Assembly: GCF_013410065.1 (NCBI RefSeq)
Contig: NZ_JACCCW010000002.1
Location: 1,977,518-2,041,517, forward strand
Source: Granulicella arctica
Lineage (GTDB): Bacteria > Acidobacteriota > Terriglobia > Terriglobales > Acidobacteriaceae
DNA: 64,000 bases
Direction of reading: 5' to 3'
A program made the translations under genes and the position numbers. How positions within the stretch are numbered: position 1 is the first letter of the stretch; every line of letters starts with the position of its first letter. Shown here piece by piece: positions 10,356 through 19,825 of the stretch. The notes beneath the pieces are model-generated. The model was not told the origin of the DNA, did no database searches, and saw only the letters and a list, made by a program, of their open reading frames with translations.

Positions 10356-11813
10356 GTGAATACCAGTCTCTTCGAACTCTTCAAGATCGGCATCGGCCCA
10401 TCCAGCTCGCACACCGTCGGCCCCATGCGCGCCGCACTCCGCTTCGTCCAGACACTCGAAGCCTCCAGCCTGTTGCCAAGCACACTCTCGGTCGTCGTCG
10501 ATCTCTACGGCTCGCTCGCCCTCACCGGCATCGGCCACGGCACCGACGGCGCCATCCTGCTCGGGCTGCTGGGCGACGCACCCGACACCGTCGACTCCAC
10601 ACAGATCCCCTCTCTGCTCGCCACCATCCGCTCCTCGGGAACGCTGAACCTAGGCGGCAGGCAATCCATCCACTTCCTAGAAGCCGAGCACCTGCATCTC
10701 CACCTCGACCAGATGTACCCCACGCCCGGCGTCGCGACACACCCCAACGGTGCCCGCCTCTCCGCCTTCGACAGCAGCGGCACACTCCTCGCCGAAGAGA
10801 TCTTCTACTCCATCGGCGGCGGCTTCATCCTCTCGCAAGCCGAGTTCGACGCGCAGCGCAGCAGCGCCGTAATCTCCACCCGCACCGTCCCCTACCCCTT
10901 CTCCAGCGCCAACGAGCTGCTCACCACCGCCGCGAAGAACAACCTGACCATCGCCGAGCTGCTCCTAGCCAACGAGTGCGCCCTCCTCGCCGACACCACC
11001 CTCTCCATCAACCGGCCCGCGCTTGATAACGCACAGCCCTCCACTCCCGAAGAACGAATCAACTCCAGCATCCTCGCCCTCTGGCGCGTCATGCAACAGT
11101 GCACAGAGCGCGGCATCGCCACCGAGGGCATCCTGCCCGGCGGCCTCAACGTCCGCCGCCGCGCACATCGTCTCGCCGAGCGGCTCCGCACTGAGGGCTC
11201 AAAAGATCCACTCGCCCCCATCGACTGGGTCACGGTCTACGCCATGGCCGTCAACGAAGAGAATGCCGCCGGGGGCCGCGTCGTCACCGCACCGACCAAC
11301 GGAGCCGCCGGCGTCATCCCCGCCCTCGGCCACTACTATCTCCATTTCATCGAAGGCACCGACGCCGAGAAGCACGAAGGCATCCTCCGCTACTTCCTCA
11401 CCGCCGCCGCCATCGGCATCCTCTACAAAGAAAACGCCAGCATCTCCGGTGCTGAGGTCGGCTGCCAGGGCGAGGTCGGCGTCGCCTGCTCCATGGCCGC
11501 CGGTGGCCTCGTCGCCGCACTCAACGGAACCAACGCGCAGGTCGAGCACGCCGCCGAGATCGCCATGGAGCACAACCTCGGCATGACCTGCGACCCCATC
11601 GGCGGCCTCGTCCAGATCCCCTGCATCGAACGCAACGGCATGGGCGCCGTCAAAGCCATCAACGCCGCCCGCATGGCCATGCACGAGACCGGCGACCACA
11701 AGCTCTCCCTCGACCAGGTCATCGCCACCATGTACCAGACCGGCCTCGACATGCAATCTCGCTACAAAGAAACCTCGTTAGCCGGACTCGCATTGAACAT
11801 CATCGAGTGTTGA
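10356..11813 (+). CDS. sdaA: L-serine ammonia-lyase, iron-sulfur type
   Basis: Converts L-serine to pyruvate and ammonia. The 485-residue protein is the single-chain form. The N-terminal beta domain has [16 protein letters not shown], and the C-terminal alpha domain has the [4Fe-4S] cysteines in [16 protein letters not shown] and [14 protein letters not shown]. The start is GTG, lacks a Shine-Dalgarno and lies 9 bases after TACAAT (10341-10346). This suggests a promoter internal to the run of genes. Confidence 0.96.
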   Translation: MNTSLFELFKIGIGPSSSHTVGPMRAALRFVQTLEASSLLPSTLSVVVDLYGSLALTGIGHGTDGAILLGLLGDAPDTVDSTQIPSLLATIRSSGTLNLGGRQSIHFLEAEHLHLHLDQMYPTPGVATHPNGARLSAFDSSGTLLAEEIFYSIGGGFILSQAEFDAQRSSAVISTRTVPYPFSSANELLTTAAKNNLTIAELLLANECALLADTTLSINRPALDNAQPSTPEERINSSILALWRVMQQCTERGIATEGILPGGLNVRRRAHRLAERLRTEGSKDPLAPIDWVTVYAMAVNEENAAGGRVVTAPTNGAAGVIPALGHYYLHFIEGTDAEKHEGILRYFLTAAAIGILYKENASISGAEVGCQGEVGVACSMAAGGLVAALNGTNAQVEHAAEIAMEHNLGMTCDPIGGLVQIPCIERNGMGAVKAINAARMAMHETGDHKLSLDQVIATMYQTGLDMQSRYKETSLAGLALNIIEC

Positions 11814-11822
11814 GTCGTCTCT

Positions 11823-12809
11823 TTACGGTGCCGCAACAAACAAAGCATCGGTAGAAAGCAGATGGGTAAAGTATTCATCCTTCCATCTCGGATTCAGACG
11901 ATCCAGCAATAGACCTTCGGCTGCGCCAAACGGATAGATCGCTCCACGCCCCGCCTTCATCAGGTCCACACTACGTAATTCATTCAGGGTCTCAGCCCTC
12001 GCACGCTTCGCATAGACATCAAATGACTCATAGTCTGGAAGTGCCGCGAAGGCGGCCGTCGGTTTGTAGCTCGCCGCTGCTTCCGCCGCCATGATCTGCG
12101 TGTATCGCGCAATTCCCTCTTGCCAAAGCTGAAAGCTCAAATACTTATGGTCATCTGAGGAAAGCTGGGCAAAGAATCTTCTGCGCATCGCAACATACTC
12201 ACTCGCGTCCTTTCGAAAGCTGCTCGGATCTGTCTCACCCACCGTCTTCAGCAGCAGATCTCTCAGCTGACCGAACGACTGTGCAATCTCTGGCTTTGCA
12301 TAAGGGAATGGATAATTCAGCATCCATATTCCCGTCTTGTCTCCACGGCTCAAACCCAAATTCGCCACCGCATCGAAATATCCCGGAGTTCCATCCTGGA
12401 GTTGATGAAAGTGTTCATGCATCAAGACAACGAGCCACGACGTACTCGTCTTGCTAGCGGTATTCTGCGGCTCGCCGATCACGATCACAGCAAGCGGCCC
12501 AAAGGCAGGAAACGTCGCCTCCAAATGAATCGGAAACTGACGGGGGCGCACATAGAATCCTCCACCAGCCAATTTGAAATCGGCCGGCACATCAGGATAG
12601 TGGGTTAAAAACTCGCTGTCAGCAGAGATCAACAACAGAGGAGCTGGAGTCTTGCTCCACTCCGGCCATATCCGGTCTTCAATCACCGGCGCGAGCCGGT
12701 AGAACTCGCCGACCCGTATACCATCCGCAACCGAAAGCTGCTGCGCGGAAACCTTCGCGGCAGAGACCAGTAGGCAGACAACAAGGAAAATATCCCGACG
12801 ACGCCACAT
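11823..12809 (-). CDS. secreted putative gluzincin metallopeptidase (unrecognised family)
   Basis: A 328-residue protein with a signal peptide (RRRDIFLVVCLLVSAAKVSA). I recognise no named family. It contains MHEHFHQLQD, which fits the HExxH zinc-binding motif. About 100 residues later it has WQEGIARYTQ, where the Glu could be the third zinc ligand, as in gluzincins. That makes a secreted or periplasmic metallopeptidase plausible, but this is inference. On the minus strand TACTAT ends 7 bases before the chosen ATG. The ATG 66 bases further upstream would bury the signal peptide. Confidence 0.72.
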   Translation of the reverse strand: MWRRRDIFLVVCLLVSAAKVSAQQLSVADGIRVGEFYRLAPVIEDRIWPEWSKTPAPLLLISADSEFLTHYPDVPADFKLAGGGFYVRPRQFPIHLEATFPAFGPLAVIVIGEPQNTASKTSTSWLVVLMHEHFHQLQDGTPGYFDAVANLGLSRGDKTGIWMLNYPFPYAKPEIAQSFGQLRDLLLKTVGETDPSSFRKDASEYVAMRRRFFAQLSSDDHKYLSFQLWQEGIARYTQIMAAEAAASYKPTAAFAALPDYESFDVYAKRARAETLNELRSVDLMKAGRGAIYPFGAAEGLLLDRLNPRWKDEYFTHLLSTDALFVAAP

Positions 12810-12946
12810 GGCTACGATAGTAGCATCGGCCAAAGCCGCACCGCAGCCAATTAGCCTGCCGCACTTCACCTGCATTCTTTCTTACCTCTCATGGTCGAGT
12901 GCAGGCATCATCAAGAGCAACTACACATCTCATCGCGAAACAAAAA

Positions 12947-14128
12947 CTACCGCTCCACCGCCAGCGCCACCGAGTTCCCTCCGCCCAAACATAGCGCCGC
13001 CACACCTCTCTTTACATCGCGCCGCATCATCTCGTGGATCAGCGTCACCAGCACCCGCGCCCCACTCGCTCCAATCGGATGTCCGATCGCCACCGCCCCA
13101 CCATTTACATTCACACGCGCCGCATCCAGACCTAACTCCTTCATCACCCCGAGCGCCTGCACACTGAACGCCTCATTCAATTCGAACAGATCCACATCCT
13201 CGAGCGCCCACCCTGCTCTCCCCAACACCCTGCGCACGCCAGTCACCGGAGCAAGCATCACCCACTTCGGCGCAACGCCACTCGTCGCCTGCGCCTTGAT
13301 CGTCACCATCGGCGTCAGCCCCAACTCGCGAGCGCGAGCCGCTGACATCACCAGCACCGCAGCCGCCGCATCGTTCACCGCCGGAGCATTCCCCGCCGTC
13401 ACCGTCCCATCCTTCTTGAACGCCGGCTTCAATGCAGCAAGCGCCTCAATCGAAGTATCCTCCCGCACACTCTCATCCTTCGCAAACATCACCGCCGGGC
13501 CCTTGCGCGACGGCACCGCAACCGGAACCACCTCCGCATCGAACCGCCCCTCCCTCCATGCAGCCGCAGCCTTCCGATGCGAAGCCAGCGCATACGCATC
13601 CTGCTCCTCGCGCGTGATCGCATGCTTCTCCGCAACCAACTCGCCCGTCATGCCCATGTGCCAGTCCTCGCACGCGCACCACAGCCCATCCTTCACCATC
13701 GAGTCGACAACAGCAGCGTCGCCCATCCGAAGCCCCCTCCGTGCTCCAGGCAACAGATATGCCGCGTTCGACATCGACTCCATCCCACCAGCCACCACAA
13801 TCTCCGCCGTCCCCGTCATCACACTCTGCGCCGCAAGCGCGACCGCCTTCAACCCGCTGCCGCACACCATGTTCAGCGTCATCGCCGACACCGTATCCGC
13901 AAGCCCGCCCTGCAATGCTGCTTGACGCGCAGGATTCTGTCCCAGCCCCGCAGGCAGCACGCATCCCATCAAACACTCGTCCACACTGACCGGATCAATC
14001 CCCGCACGACGCACCACCTCACGCACCACCGCCGCGCCAAGCTGCACCGCCGTCATCTCCGACAACGCTCCCTGAAACTTCCCCACCGCCGTCCGTGCCG
14101 CCGCAACGATCACCACATCCTGCATCAT
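12947..14128 (-). CDS. acetyl-CoA C-acetyltransferase (thiolase)
   Basis: A 393-residue thiolase of the biosynthetic/acetoacetyl-CoA type. The nucleophilic Cys is in [11 protein letters not shown], the catalytic His in [14 protein letters not shown], and the second active-site Cys in [11 protein letters not shown]. It interconverts two acetyl-CoA and acetoacetyl-CoA, or thiolytically cleaves 3-ketoacyl-CoA. No partner dehydrogenase or PHB gene is adjacent, so the pathway cannot be fixed from context. GGGGA lies before the ATG. Confidence 0.95.
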   Translation of the reverse strand: MMQDVVIVAAARTAVGKFQGALSEMTAVQLGAAVVREVVRRAGIDPVSVDECLMGCVLPAGLGQNPARQAALQGGLADTVSAMTLNMVCGSGLKAVALAAQSVMTGTAEIVVAGGMESMSNAAYLLPGARRGLRMGDAAVVDSMVKDGLWCACEDWHMGMTGELVAEKHAITREEQDAYALASHRKAAAAWREGRFDAEVVPVAVPSRKGPAVMFAKDESVREDTSIEALAALKPAFKKDGTVTAGNAPAVNDAAAAVLVMSAARARELGLTPMVTIKAQATSGVAPKWVMLAPVTGVRRVLGRAGWALEDVDLFELNEAFSVQALGVMKELGLDAARVNVNGGAVAIGHPIGASGARVLVTLIHEMMRRDVKRGVAALCLGGGNSVALAVER

Positions 14129-14398
14129 ATTTTCCCCGCTTCCACAGCGAACAAGATCGTACTGCTACAACAGCGCATCCAGCAAACATCAGTCCACGCA
14201 ACTCACGATGCGTGGCGATTCGCGCTACACCTCTGCATCGAAAAAACTTTGTTGCGAAGAGTAGATCTCAACGCCACATGATCCTCTCACGCAAAAAAAT
14301 CATCGCCATCGCCATCCATGACGCCCAAAATACTTCTTCCAATCGGAGGCAAGAATGGAACCCGATGAAAAAAAGAATTCATCCACATCGTTTTTTCC

Positions 14399-14427
14399 TT
14401 GACACTGATTTGACACAAAACTATACC
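14399..14427 (+). promoter_or_regulatory. sigma70-type promoter of the Lys/Ala peptide gene
   Basis: TTGACA (14399-14404), a 17-base spacer and TATACC (14422-14427). The -35 is perfect and the -10 matches four of six bases. Predicted transcription starts near 14434 and would give an RNA of about 170 bases ending at the terminator at 14604. The 270 bases between the thiolase gene and this promoter show nothing else. Confidence 0.65.
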
Positions 14428-14489
14428 TTCGTTAGCTGCAACATCGCGTGTTGCAGTACCGATGCTTGATCGATAGGGAGAACAGGCAA

Positions 14490-14549
14490 ATGGCAACTAA
14501 AAAGGCAGCAAAGAAAACGGCAAAGAAAGCAGCTACCAAAAAGAAGTAA
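14490..14549 (+). CDS. 19-residue Lys/Ala-rich basic peptide
   Basis: The encoded peptide is MATKKAAKKTAKKAATKKK, with ten lysines in 19 residues. AGGGAG lies about 9 bases upstream of the ATG. The gene sits between a good promoter and a perfect terminator in its own transcription unit. The composition resembles the tail of histone H1-like or AlgP-like nucleoid proteins, without any globular domain. It could be a DNA- or RNA-binding peptide, or the transcript could act as a small RNA with an incidental reading frame. I cannot assign a function. Confidence 0.6.
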   Translation: MATKKAAKKTAKKAATKKK

Positions 14550-14561
14550 TCCAACCAGGCA

Positions 14562-14604
14562 AACGCAGAACGGGGGACGCAGGCAGCGTCCCCCGTTCTG
14601 CGTT
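14562..14604. terminator. perfect hairpin terminator
   Basis: A 19-bp uninterrupted stem (14562-14580 with 14586-14604) and a 5-base loop. It is 13 bases after the stop of the Lys/Ala peptide and 14 bases before the end of the convergent coiled-coil gene, so it can serve both. There is no long T tract on the plus strand. Confidence 0.8.
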
Positions 14605-14617
14605 AACACATCGACGA

Positions 14618-15448
14618 CTACGGCAGCGCCGTCATCTGCGGCGCGTTCTTCGGCGTCGATAGATAACCCGACACCTTATTCTTCTCCATCGAGTTCACCA
14701 CAATCTCATACAGCATCGGATCCTTGCCCGTGTAGAACTGCACCGGCTCGTCGAGGCTCTTGTCCTTCTTCTCGATATTGCGATCGTCCGCGCTCACGTT
14801 CATCGTAAAACGCGACCGCTTCTCATCCACCTTCTTCAGTTGCAGCTTGATCGTCGAGAGCAGAATCGGCTTCGCGCCCTTCTGCAATGTGAACTCGAAG
14901 TAGTTGCGATCCCCCTTGTGCTTCAGCACCTCAAGCTCGCTATGGTTCGTCGCGATCAGACCACTCATCACGCCCGCATCGCCAACCACGCGGTTCAACT
15001 GCGACTTCGTAGTCTCCAGGTCAGTCTTCGTCGTCGCCACATCTGTCTTCACACCGCCAACATCCGTCTTCACGTTTGCCACATCGCTCGAGACCGCACC
15101 AATCTGCTTCTGTGTCGCCGCCTGCTGCTGTTCGAGCCGAGCAGCCTCCGACCGCTGCGCCGCAATGATGCTCTCCGTCCGAGCCTCAATCTGTTTCTGC
15201 GTGATGCCGACGCTCTGCCCCAGCGTCTCGGTCGTCGCACGCAGCTTCGCATTGGTCGCGTCGAGCTTTTGCGACAGCTCAGCGTTCTTCTGGTCCGCCG
15301 CCGCCAGCTTCTGCTCCGCTACCCCGACATGGTTCTGCAACGCATAGCACCAAACCAGCGAGCCGAGCGCCGCCAGCAACGCCAGCGCCACCACTCCAAT
15401 AAACACTCCAGACGCCGACCGCTCCGTACCGTATTCGTTATCGCTCAT
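14618..15448 (-). CDS. membrane-anchored coiled-coil protein
   Basis: A 276-residue protein with one N-terminal membrane segment (about residues 13-36, GVFIGVVALALLAALG). A long coiled coil follows (about 40-160) with heptad-like repeats VKTDVGGVKTDVATTKTDLETTKSQL cut across 120-146. It ends in a C-terminal beta-rich domain (about 170-276). It is probably an inner-membrane protein with the coil and C-terminal domain in the periplasm. No known family is recognised. AGGAG lies 7 bases upstream of the ATG, so the start is firm. Confidence 0.8.
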   Translation of the reverse strand: MSDNEYGTERSASGVFIGVVALALLAALGSLVWCYALQNHVGVAEQKLAAADQKNAELSQKLDATNAKLRATTETLGQSVGITQKQIEARTESIIAAQRSEAARLEQQQAATQKQIGAVSSDVANVKTDVGGVKTDVATTKTDLETTKSQLNRVVGDAGVMSGLIATNHSELEVLKHKGDRNYFEFTLQKGAKPILLSTIKLQLKKVDEKRSRFTMNVSADDRNIEKKDKSLDEPVQFYTGKDPMLYEIVVNSMEKNKVSGYLSTPKNAPQMTALP

Positions 15449-15582
15449 TCACGCTCTCCTGAAAGTCTTTCCTGATTCGGTTGTTGGAAGCTTTGTCCGT
15501 TGGACGCAACACAGACCTCCACAGCACTACGTCATCTGGCCCAAAGAAACTATAACCCTCCCTCAGCATCTAAACTCATCCT

Positions 15583-16632
15583 ATGCATCATCCCGATATC
15601 TGTATCGCGGGAGCAGGGATCATCGGTCTTTCGCTTGCGCTCGAACTCCACCATCGCGGAGCCCGTGTCACCATCCTCGACCGCGACGCCGCGCTCACTC
15701 ACGCAAGTATCGCCGCCGCCGGCATGCTCGCCGCACACGACCCCGAAAATCCATCTCCACTGAAACCCCTCTCTGAGCTAAGTGTTTCGCTCTATCCCAA
15801 ATTCCTCTCCACCATCGAAAGCCTCTCCGGCCTCGCCGTTCCCTTCCAAACGAGCAAAACCCTCCAATCGCACTCCAGCTACCCGGATAGTTCCGACGCA
15901 ACGCTCGTCCCCACACTCACTCCCGGCAACCATCGCTTCGCCTTTCTCGAAGAGCACAGCATCGACCCGCGCCAGCTCGCCGCCGCCCTACTCGCCGCCG
16001 TGCGCAACACGCCCATCCAACTGCTCGAACAAACACCGCTCCTCCATTTCACGGAGACCAGCCATTGCATTCGCATAGAAACCAGCTACGGTACGCTCGA
16101 AACCAAACGCCTCGTCATCACCTCAGGAGCATGGAGCCCAGCCCCCGTCCTCCCACGCAAGGGCCAGATGCTCACCGTCGCTTTACCCCCAACGCTCTCC
16201 CTGCGTGAGGTCATCCGCACGCCGGAGATCTACATCGTTCCGCGCACACAAGGGCCACGCACCGGTCACGCTCTGATCGGTGCAACCGTCGAAGACGCCG
16301 GCTTCGATACCACAACGCATCCCGCCGATCTCGCCCGCCTCCGCGCCCTCGCCGCCGAACTTTTACCCGCGCTCGCCGACGAAACCCATTGCCCCATCGT
16401 CGACCAATGGGCCGGTCTCCGTCCCGCCACACCCGACGCGCTCCCGATCCTCGGCCAGCCCTCTCCGTCGTCAAATCTGGTCTTCGCAACCGGCCACTAC
16501 CGCAACGGAATCCTCCTCGCACCCGCAACAGCCCTTGTCTTGGCGCAACTCCTGAGCGGCGAAAATCCCTCCATCAACCTCGCACCCTTCTCTCCCGACC
16601 GCTTTCCCACTACCGGACATATCGCACAATAG
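15583..16632 (+). CDS. thiO: ThiO-like FAD-dependent glycine oxidase
   Basis: A 349-residue DAO-family flavoprotein. The FAD-binding GAGIIGLSLALELHHRGA is at the N-terminus, AAAGMLAAHDPEN follows the ThiO pattern, and the C-terminus has DQWAGLRPATPDALPILG and GHYRNGILLAPATA. ThiO oxidises glycine to the imine used for the thiazole of thiamin. No other thi gene is nearby, so a different amine substrate cannot be excluded. TAAACT ends 6 bases before the ATG, with no Shine-Dalgarno. Confidence 0.87.
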   Translation: MHHPDICIAGAGIIGLSLALELHHRGARVTILDRDAALTHASIAAAGMLAAHDPENPSPLKPLSELSVSLYPKFLSTIESLSGLAVPFQTSKTLQSHSSYPDSSDATLVPTLTPGNHRFAFLEEHSIDPRQLAAALLAAVRNTPIQLLEQTPLLHFTETSHCIRIETSYGTLETKRLVITSGAWSPAPVLPRKGQMLTVALPPTLSLREVIRTPEIYIVPRTQGPRTGHALIGATVEDAGFDTTTHPADLARLRALAAELLPALADETHCPIVDQWAGLRPATPDALPILGQPSPSSNLVFATGHYRNGILLAPATALVLAQLLSGENPSINLAPFSPDRFPTTGHIAQ

Positions 16633-16655
16633 ATCCGGTATTCGCCCATTCCTCC

Positions 16656-16685
16656 GTGACAACAGTTTCCCCGCTACGCTATAAC
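16656..16685 (+). promoter_or_regulatory. promoter of citrate synthase gene
   Basis: GTGACA (16656-16661), an 18-base spacer and TATAAC (16680-16685). The leader of about 37 bases contains AGGAG at 16716-16720, 8 bases before the ATG. It is one of the few starts here with both a promoter and a Shine-Dalgarno. Confidence 0.55.
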
Positions 16686-16728
16686 CGAAGATGCTTCAGG
16701 ATTTTTTTGCCCATCAGGAGAGCCGTTC

Positions 16729-17862
16729 ATGTCCACATCCGTTGCAACCAAAGGCCTTGAGGGCATCGTCGCCACCACCTCCTCCATCTGCTGGATCGAC
16801 GGCGACGCTGGCGTCCTCTCCTATCGCGGTATCGACATCCATGAGCTCGCCACAAAGTCCACCTTTGAAGAGACCACCTACCTCCTCTGGTTTGGCCGAC
16901 TTCCGAAAGCCGCAGAGCTGGCCGACTTCACCAAAGAGCTGGCCGACGCCCGCCACCTACCCGCAAAGGTCATCGACCTCCTCCACAGCGTCCCCACCGA
17001 CGCCACCCCCATGCAGGTCCTTCGCACCGCCGTCTCTCTCCTTAGCATCTACGACGCAGACGAAGCCGACAGCTCGCACGATGCCAACGTCCGCAAGTCC
17101 TTCCGGCTGACCGCGCAGATCGCCATGATCGTCGCCATCTTCGACCGCATCCGCAAAGGCAAGGCTCTCATCGAGGCAGACCACTCCCTCTCGCACGCAG
17201 CCAACTTCCTCTGGATGCTCAACGGCGAGAAGCCCTCCGACACCGCCACCCGCGCCTTCGACATCGCCCTCGTCCTCCACGCCGACCACGAGCTCAACGC
17301 CAGCACCTTCGCCGCCCGCGTCATCGCCGCTACCCTCGCCGACATTCACTCCGCCATTACCGGGGCCATCGGGGCACTCAAAGGACCGCTTCACGGCGGA
17401 GCCAACGAGGCCACGATGCGCCTGCTCTACGCCATCGACAAAGCCGGAGCCGATCCGGTCGAGTACGTCAAGCAAATGTTCGCCGAGAAGAAAAAGATCT
17501 CCGGCTTCGGCCACCGCGTCTATCACACCGAAGACCCACGCGCCACGCACCTTCGCCGCATGTCCGAAGAGCTGGGACGCGCCGCAGGCAGCACCAAGTG
17601 GTTCGACATGTCCCGCAAGATCGAGCTCTTCGTCAAGGAACAGAAGAAGCTCAACGCCAACGTCGACTTCTACTCCGCCTCCACCTACACCACCCTCGGC
17701 ATCGACATCGACCTCTTCACCCCCATCTTCGCCGTCAGCCGCATCTCCGGCTGGGCCGCGCACGTCATCGAGCAGCACGACGACAACCGCCTCATCCGAC
17801 CCCGCGCCGACTATCTCGGCCCCGAATATCCTGCACCATACATTCCGCTCAATCAACGCTAG
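16729..17862 (+). CDS. gltA: citrate synthase (citrate/2-methylcitrate synthase family)
   Basis: Condenses acetyl-CoA with oxaloacetate. The 377-residue length matches the shorter citrate/2-methylcitrate synthase type rather than the 430-residue NADH-sensitive form. Catalytic residues are visible: His in GPLHGGANE, His in GFGHRVYHTEDPR and Asp in NVDFYSA. LHADHELNAST is also conserved. Without prp neighbours I prefer citrate synthase, but methylcitrate synthase activity is possible. Confidence 0.93.
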   Translation: MSTSVATKGLEGIVATTSSICWIDGDAGVLSYRGIDIHELATKSTFEETTYLLWFGRLPKAAELADFTKELADARHLPAKVIDLLHSVPTDATPMQVLRTAVSLLSIYDADEADSSHDANVRKSFRLTAQIAMIVAIFDRIRKGKALIEADHSLSHAANFLWMLNGEKPSDTATRAFDIALVLHADHELNASTFAARVIAATLADIHSAITGAIGALKGPLHGGANEATMRLLYAIDKAGADPVEYVKQMFAEKKKISGFGHRVYHTEDPRATHLRRMSEELGRAAGSTKWFDMSRKIELFVKEQKKLNANVDFYSASTYTTLGIDIDLFTPIFAVSRISGWAAHVIEQHDDNRLIRPRADYLGPEYPAPYIPLNQR

Positions 17863-17960
17863 CTACTCAAGATCGAAACTTTCGCTGGCAAACAAGCTCA
17901 AAAACTGCAATCCTTACAACAGTGATTGTTTGTTCGGAGAGTTCGTAGCAGGAGACCTGT

Positions 17961-18932
17961 TTGTCCGTTCGACCTAACCTGTCGGCTCTCGTCCTCTGCC
18001 TCCTTACCCTTCACGGCCTCGGCATCGCCCAGCTGAAGAACCAGGAAACACCCGCCGCAACACCACCGAACATCGCCACCACGGACACGGACGAGCCGTC
18101 CGATACTCCCGACATCCTCGCCCTTGAAGCCGCGGACGACCACGGTCTCAACGCCGGCATCGCCATCTCGTCGCTGCACGATTCCATCACCGGCTGGGCC
18201 ACCCTCGCCACCCCGGTCATCGGCTACAGCTTCAACGGCCACTTCAACGTGGACGCAACAGTCCCCATCTACTTCTACCGCCTGGCCGAAAGCCTCTCCT
18301 CCAAACCCAAGCCCGATGCCAGACTTGTCGTCCAGCGCGCGGAGCTCGGCGATGTCGTCCTCGGCCTGCACTCCGCCTTCTCGCCAAAGCTCACGGACTA
18401 CGAGCTCACCGGCCTCGTCGCAGCCCCTACCGGCGACGAAATCTACGGTCTCACCTCAGGCCGCGTCACCTTCGACATCAACAATCACTTCGAGCGTTCC
18501 TTCGGACGCATCACGCCAAGCATCGAGATCGGCATGGGAAACTCCAGCACCCTCGCCAACCGTCTCGTCACTAAAAACTACACCTCGCTCGGTCCGCTGG
18601 CGCACTTCCAGGTCGGCCTCGGCACCAACCTCATCCACAACATCTCCTTCGAAAGCGACGCCTACGAGCAACTCCCCGTCGGCGACCAGAAGATCTACGG
18701 ACCTTCCCGCCACGGCAAGGCCACCATCGTCACCGGCCACAACATCACCGAAGACAACGGCTTCACCAACTCGCTCGACATCCCCCTCGACCGCCACACG
18801 ACCTTCACCACCTACTACAGCCGAAGCCTTCGCATCCACACCGACACCGTCGCCGTCGGCATCTCCTACATTCTCCGCGGCACGCCCTCACCCGACCCGC
18901 CCGATACACCTCTCGACGACCTCTTCCCCTAA
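17961..18932 (+). CDS. putative outer-membrane beta-barrel protein
   Basis: A 323-residue protein with a TTG start and AGGAGA 6 bases upstream. A signal peptide (SALVLCLLTLHGLGIA) leads into an acidic linker rich in Thr and Pro. The remainder has many alternating hydrophobic strands such as HFNVDATVPIYFY, GRVTFDINNHF and TVAVGISYIL, which suggests a transporter-like barrel. The protein ends in LDDLFP rather than the canonical aromatic residue. Substrate unknown. Confidence 0.68.
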   Translation: MSVRPNLSALVLCLLTLHGLGIAQLKNQETPAATPPNIATTDTDEPSDTPDILALEAADDHGLNAGIAISSLHDSITGWATLATPVIGYSFNGHFNVDATVPIYFYRLAESLSSKPKPDARLVVQRAELGDVVLGLHSAFSPKLTDYELTGLVAAPTGDEIYGLTSGRVTFDINNHFERSFGRITPSIEIGMGNSSTLANRLVTKNYTSLGPLAHFQVGLGTNLIHNISFESDAYEQLPVGDQKIYGPSRHGKATIVTGHNITEDNGFTNSLDIPLDRHTTFTTYYSRSLRIHTDTVAVGISYILRGTPSPDPPDTPLDDLFP

Positions 18933-18935
18933 AAA

Positions 18936-19106
18936 CCTGTCCAATAAACTGTTCTAATCTTTTTGAAAGGACACGGCTTCAAGGGTGAAGGGTACGGGCT
19001 TCAGCCCGTACGCAAACATATACGAGAAGTGGGGCTTCAGCCTCTGAGGGAAGGAACTGTCCAGGCCATCGCTCCATAGCCCATAACCTCCCTCAGTTTT
19101 AGACAG
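18936..19106. repeat. intergenic element A with terminal inverted repeats
   Basis: The left end CCTGTCCAATAAACTG and right end CAGTTTTAGACAG are imperfect inverted copies. The core holds GGACACGGCTTCA, a palindrome GTACGGGCTTCAGCCCGTAC and GGGGCTTCAGCCTCTGAGGGAA. The core is shared with element B at 30235-30377, and the ends with both B and C (39667-39805). No flanking target duplication is evident. It lies directly after the stop of the barrel gene. Confidence 0.7.
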
Positions 19107-19148
19107 TTTCTCTGGAGCATAGCCAGAAAGTCGACTCCACCGGCCGCG

Positions 19149-19736
19149 TTACTTCTTCTCGCTCGCCGGCGGTGTAATCCCATTCATCCGCAGATACTCG
19201 ACAAGCTGCCCATAGTGGTCAAACCCATGCGCCACCACCCCGCCTGCCAGACTAGCCCGCGTCTGCGTCCCGTGCACGCTCTCAAACGCGTTCTGGTCCG
19301 TCAACGTCCCTATCGCCTTATGCACAAACACGAAGGAAGTCTCCAGCGCAGCCACGATCTTGTCCTTGTCCGTCAGGCTCGAGAGCGCCTTCACATCAAC
19401 ATCCGGCTTCAGCCCACTAAGCGCCCCACCGTAGAAGTAGTTTGCCTGCGCGATATGCACCACCATCGCGCCAAACGGACGCACGCCCTCATACTTCGTC
19501 GTCTGCGTCGGAACAAAGATCGCCGCACTCGGAGCGAAGTTGTACTTCTCCGCGGGCATCGCCTTCGCCACGCCAATCATCTCGTCCTCGAACCCACTCA
19601 AAGTCGTATCAAAGCTCTTCGCCGGTTCAATCAGCGTCCCCGCCTTCACTGTCGGAGCCGCTGCCGTCTGTGCCTGAGCGCCCACAACGCTGCAACAAGC
19701 CAGCGCCAATACCGCGATAATTCCTTGTCGTTTCAT
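19149..19736 (-). CDS. exported DinB-family protein
   Basis: A 195-residue protein with a signal peptide ([18 protein letters not shown]) and a DinB-like four-helix domain. The characteristic elements are [26 protein letters not shown] and the C-terminal [18 protein letters not shown], which supply three spaced His residues for a metal site. DinB proteins are metal-dependent enzymes or thiol transferases. Exported versions are uncharacterised. GGAGGAGG upstream of the ATG confirms the start. Confidence 0.87.
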   Translation of the reverse strand: MKRQGIIAVLALACCSVVGAQAQTAAAPTVKAGTLIEPAKSFDTTLSGFEDEMIGVAKAMPAEKYNFAPSAAIFVPTQTTKYEGVRPFGAMVVHIAQANYFYGGALSGLKPDVDVKALSSLTDKDKIVAALETSFVFVHKAIGTLTDQNAFESVHGTQTRASLAGGVVAHGFDHYGQLVEYLRMNGITPPASEKK

Positions 19737-19825
19737 AAGCCTCCTCCAGATGATCCAAACCCGCCCAGCCTATCAGATTTCCTTTATAACTTCGCTGTTG
19801 CGCGCGATTGTGTTCGAATAAAAGT

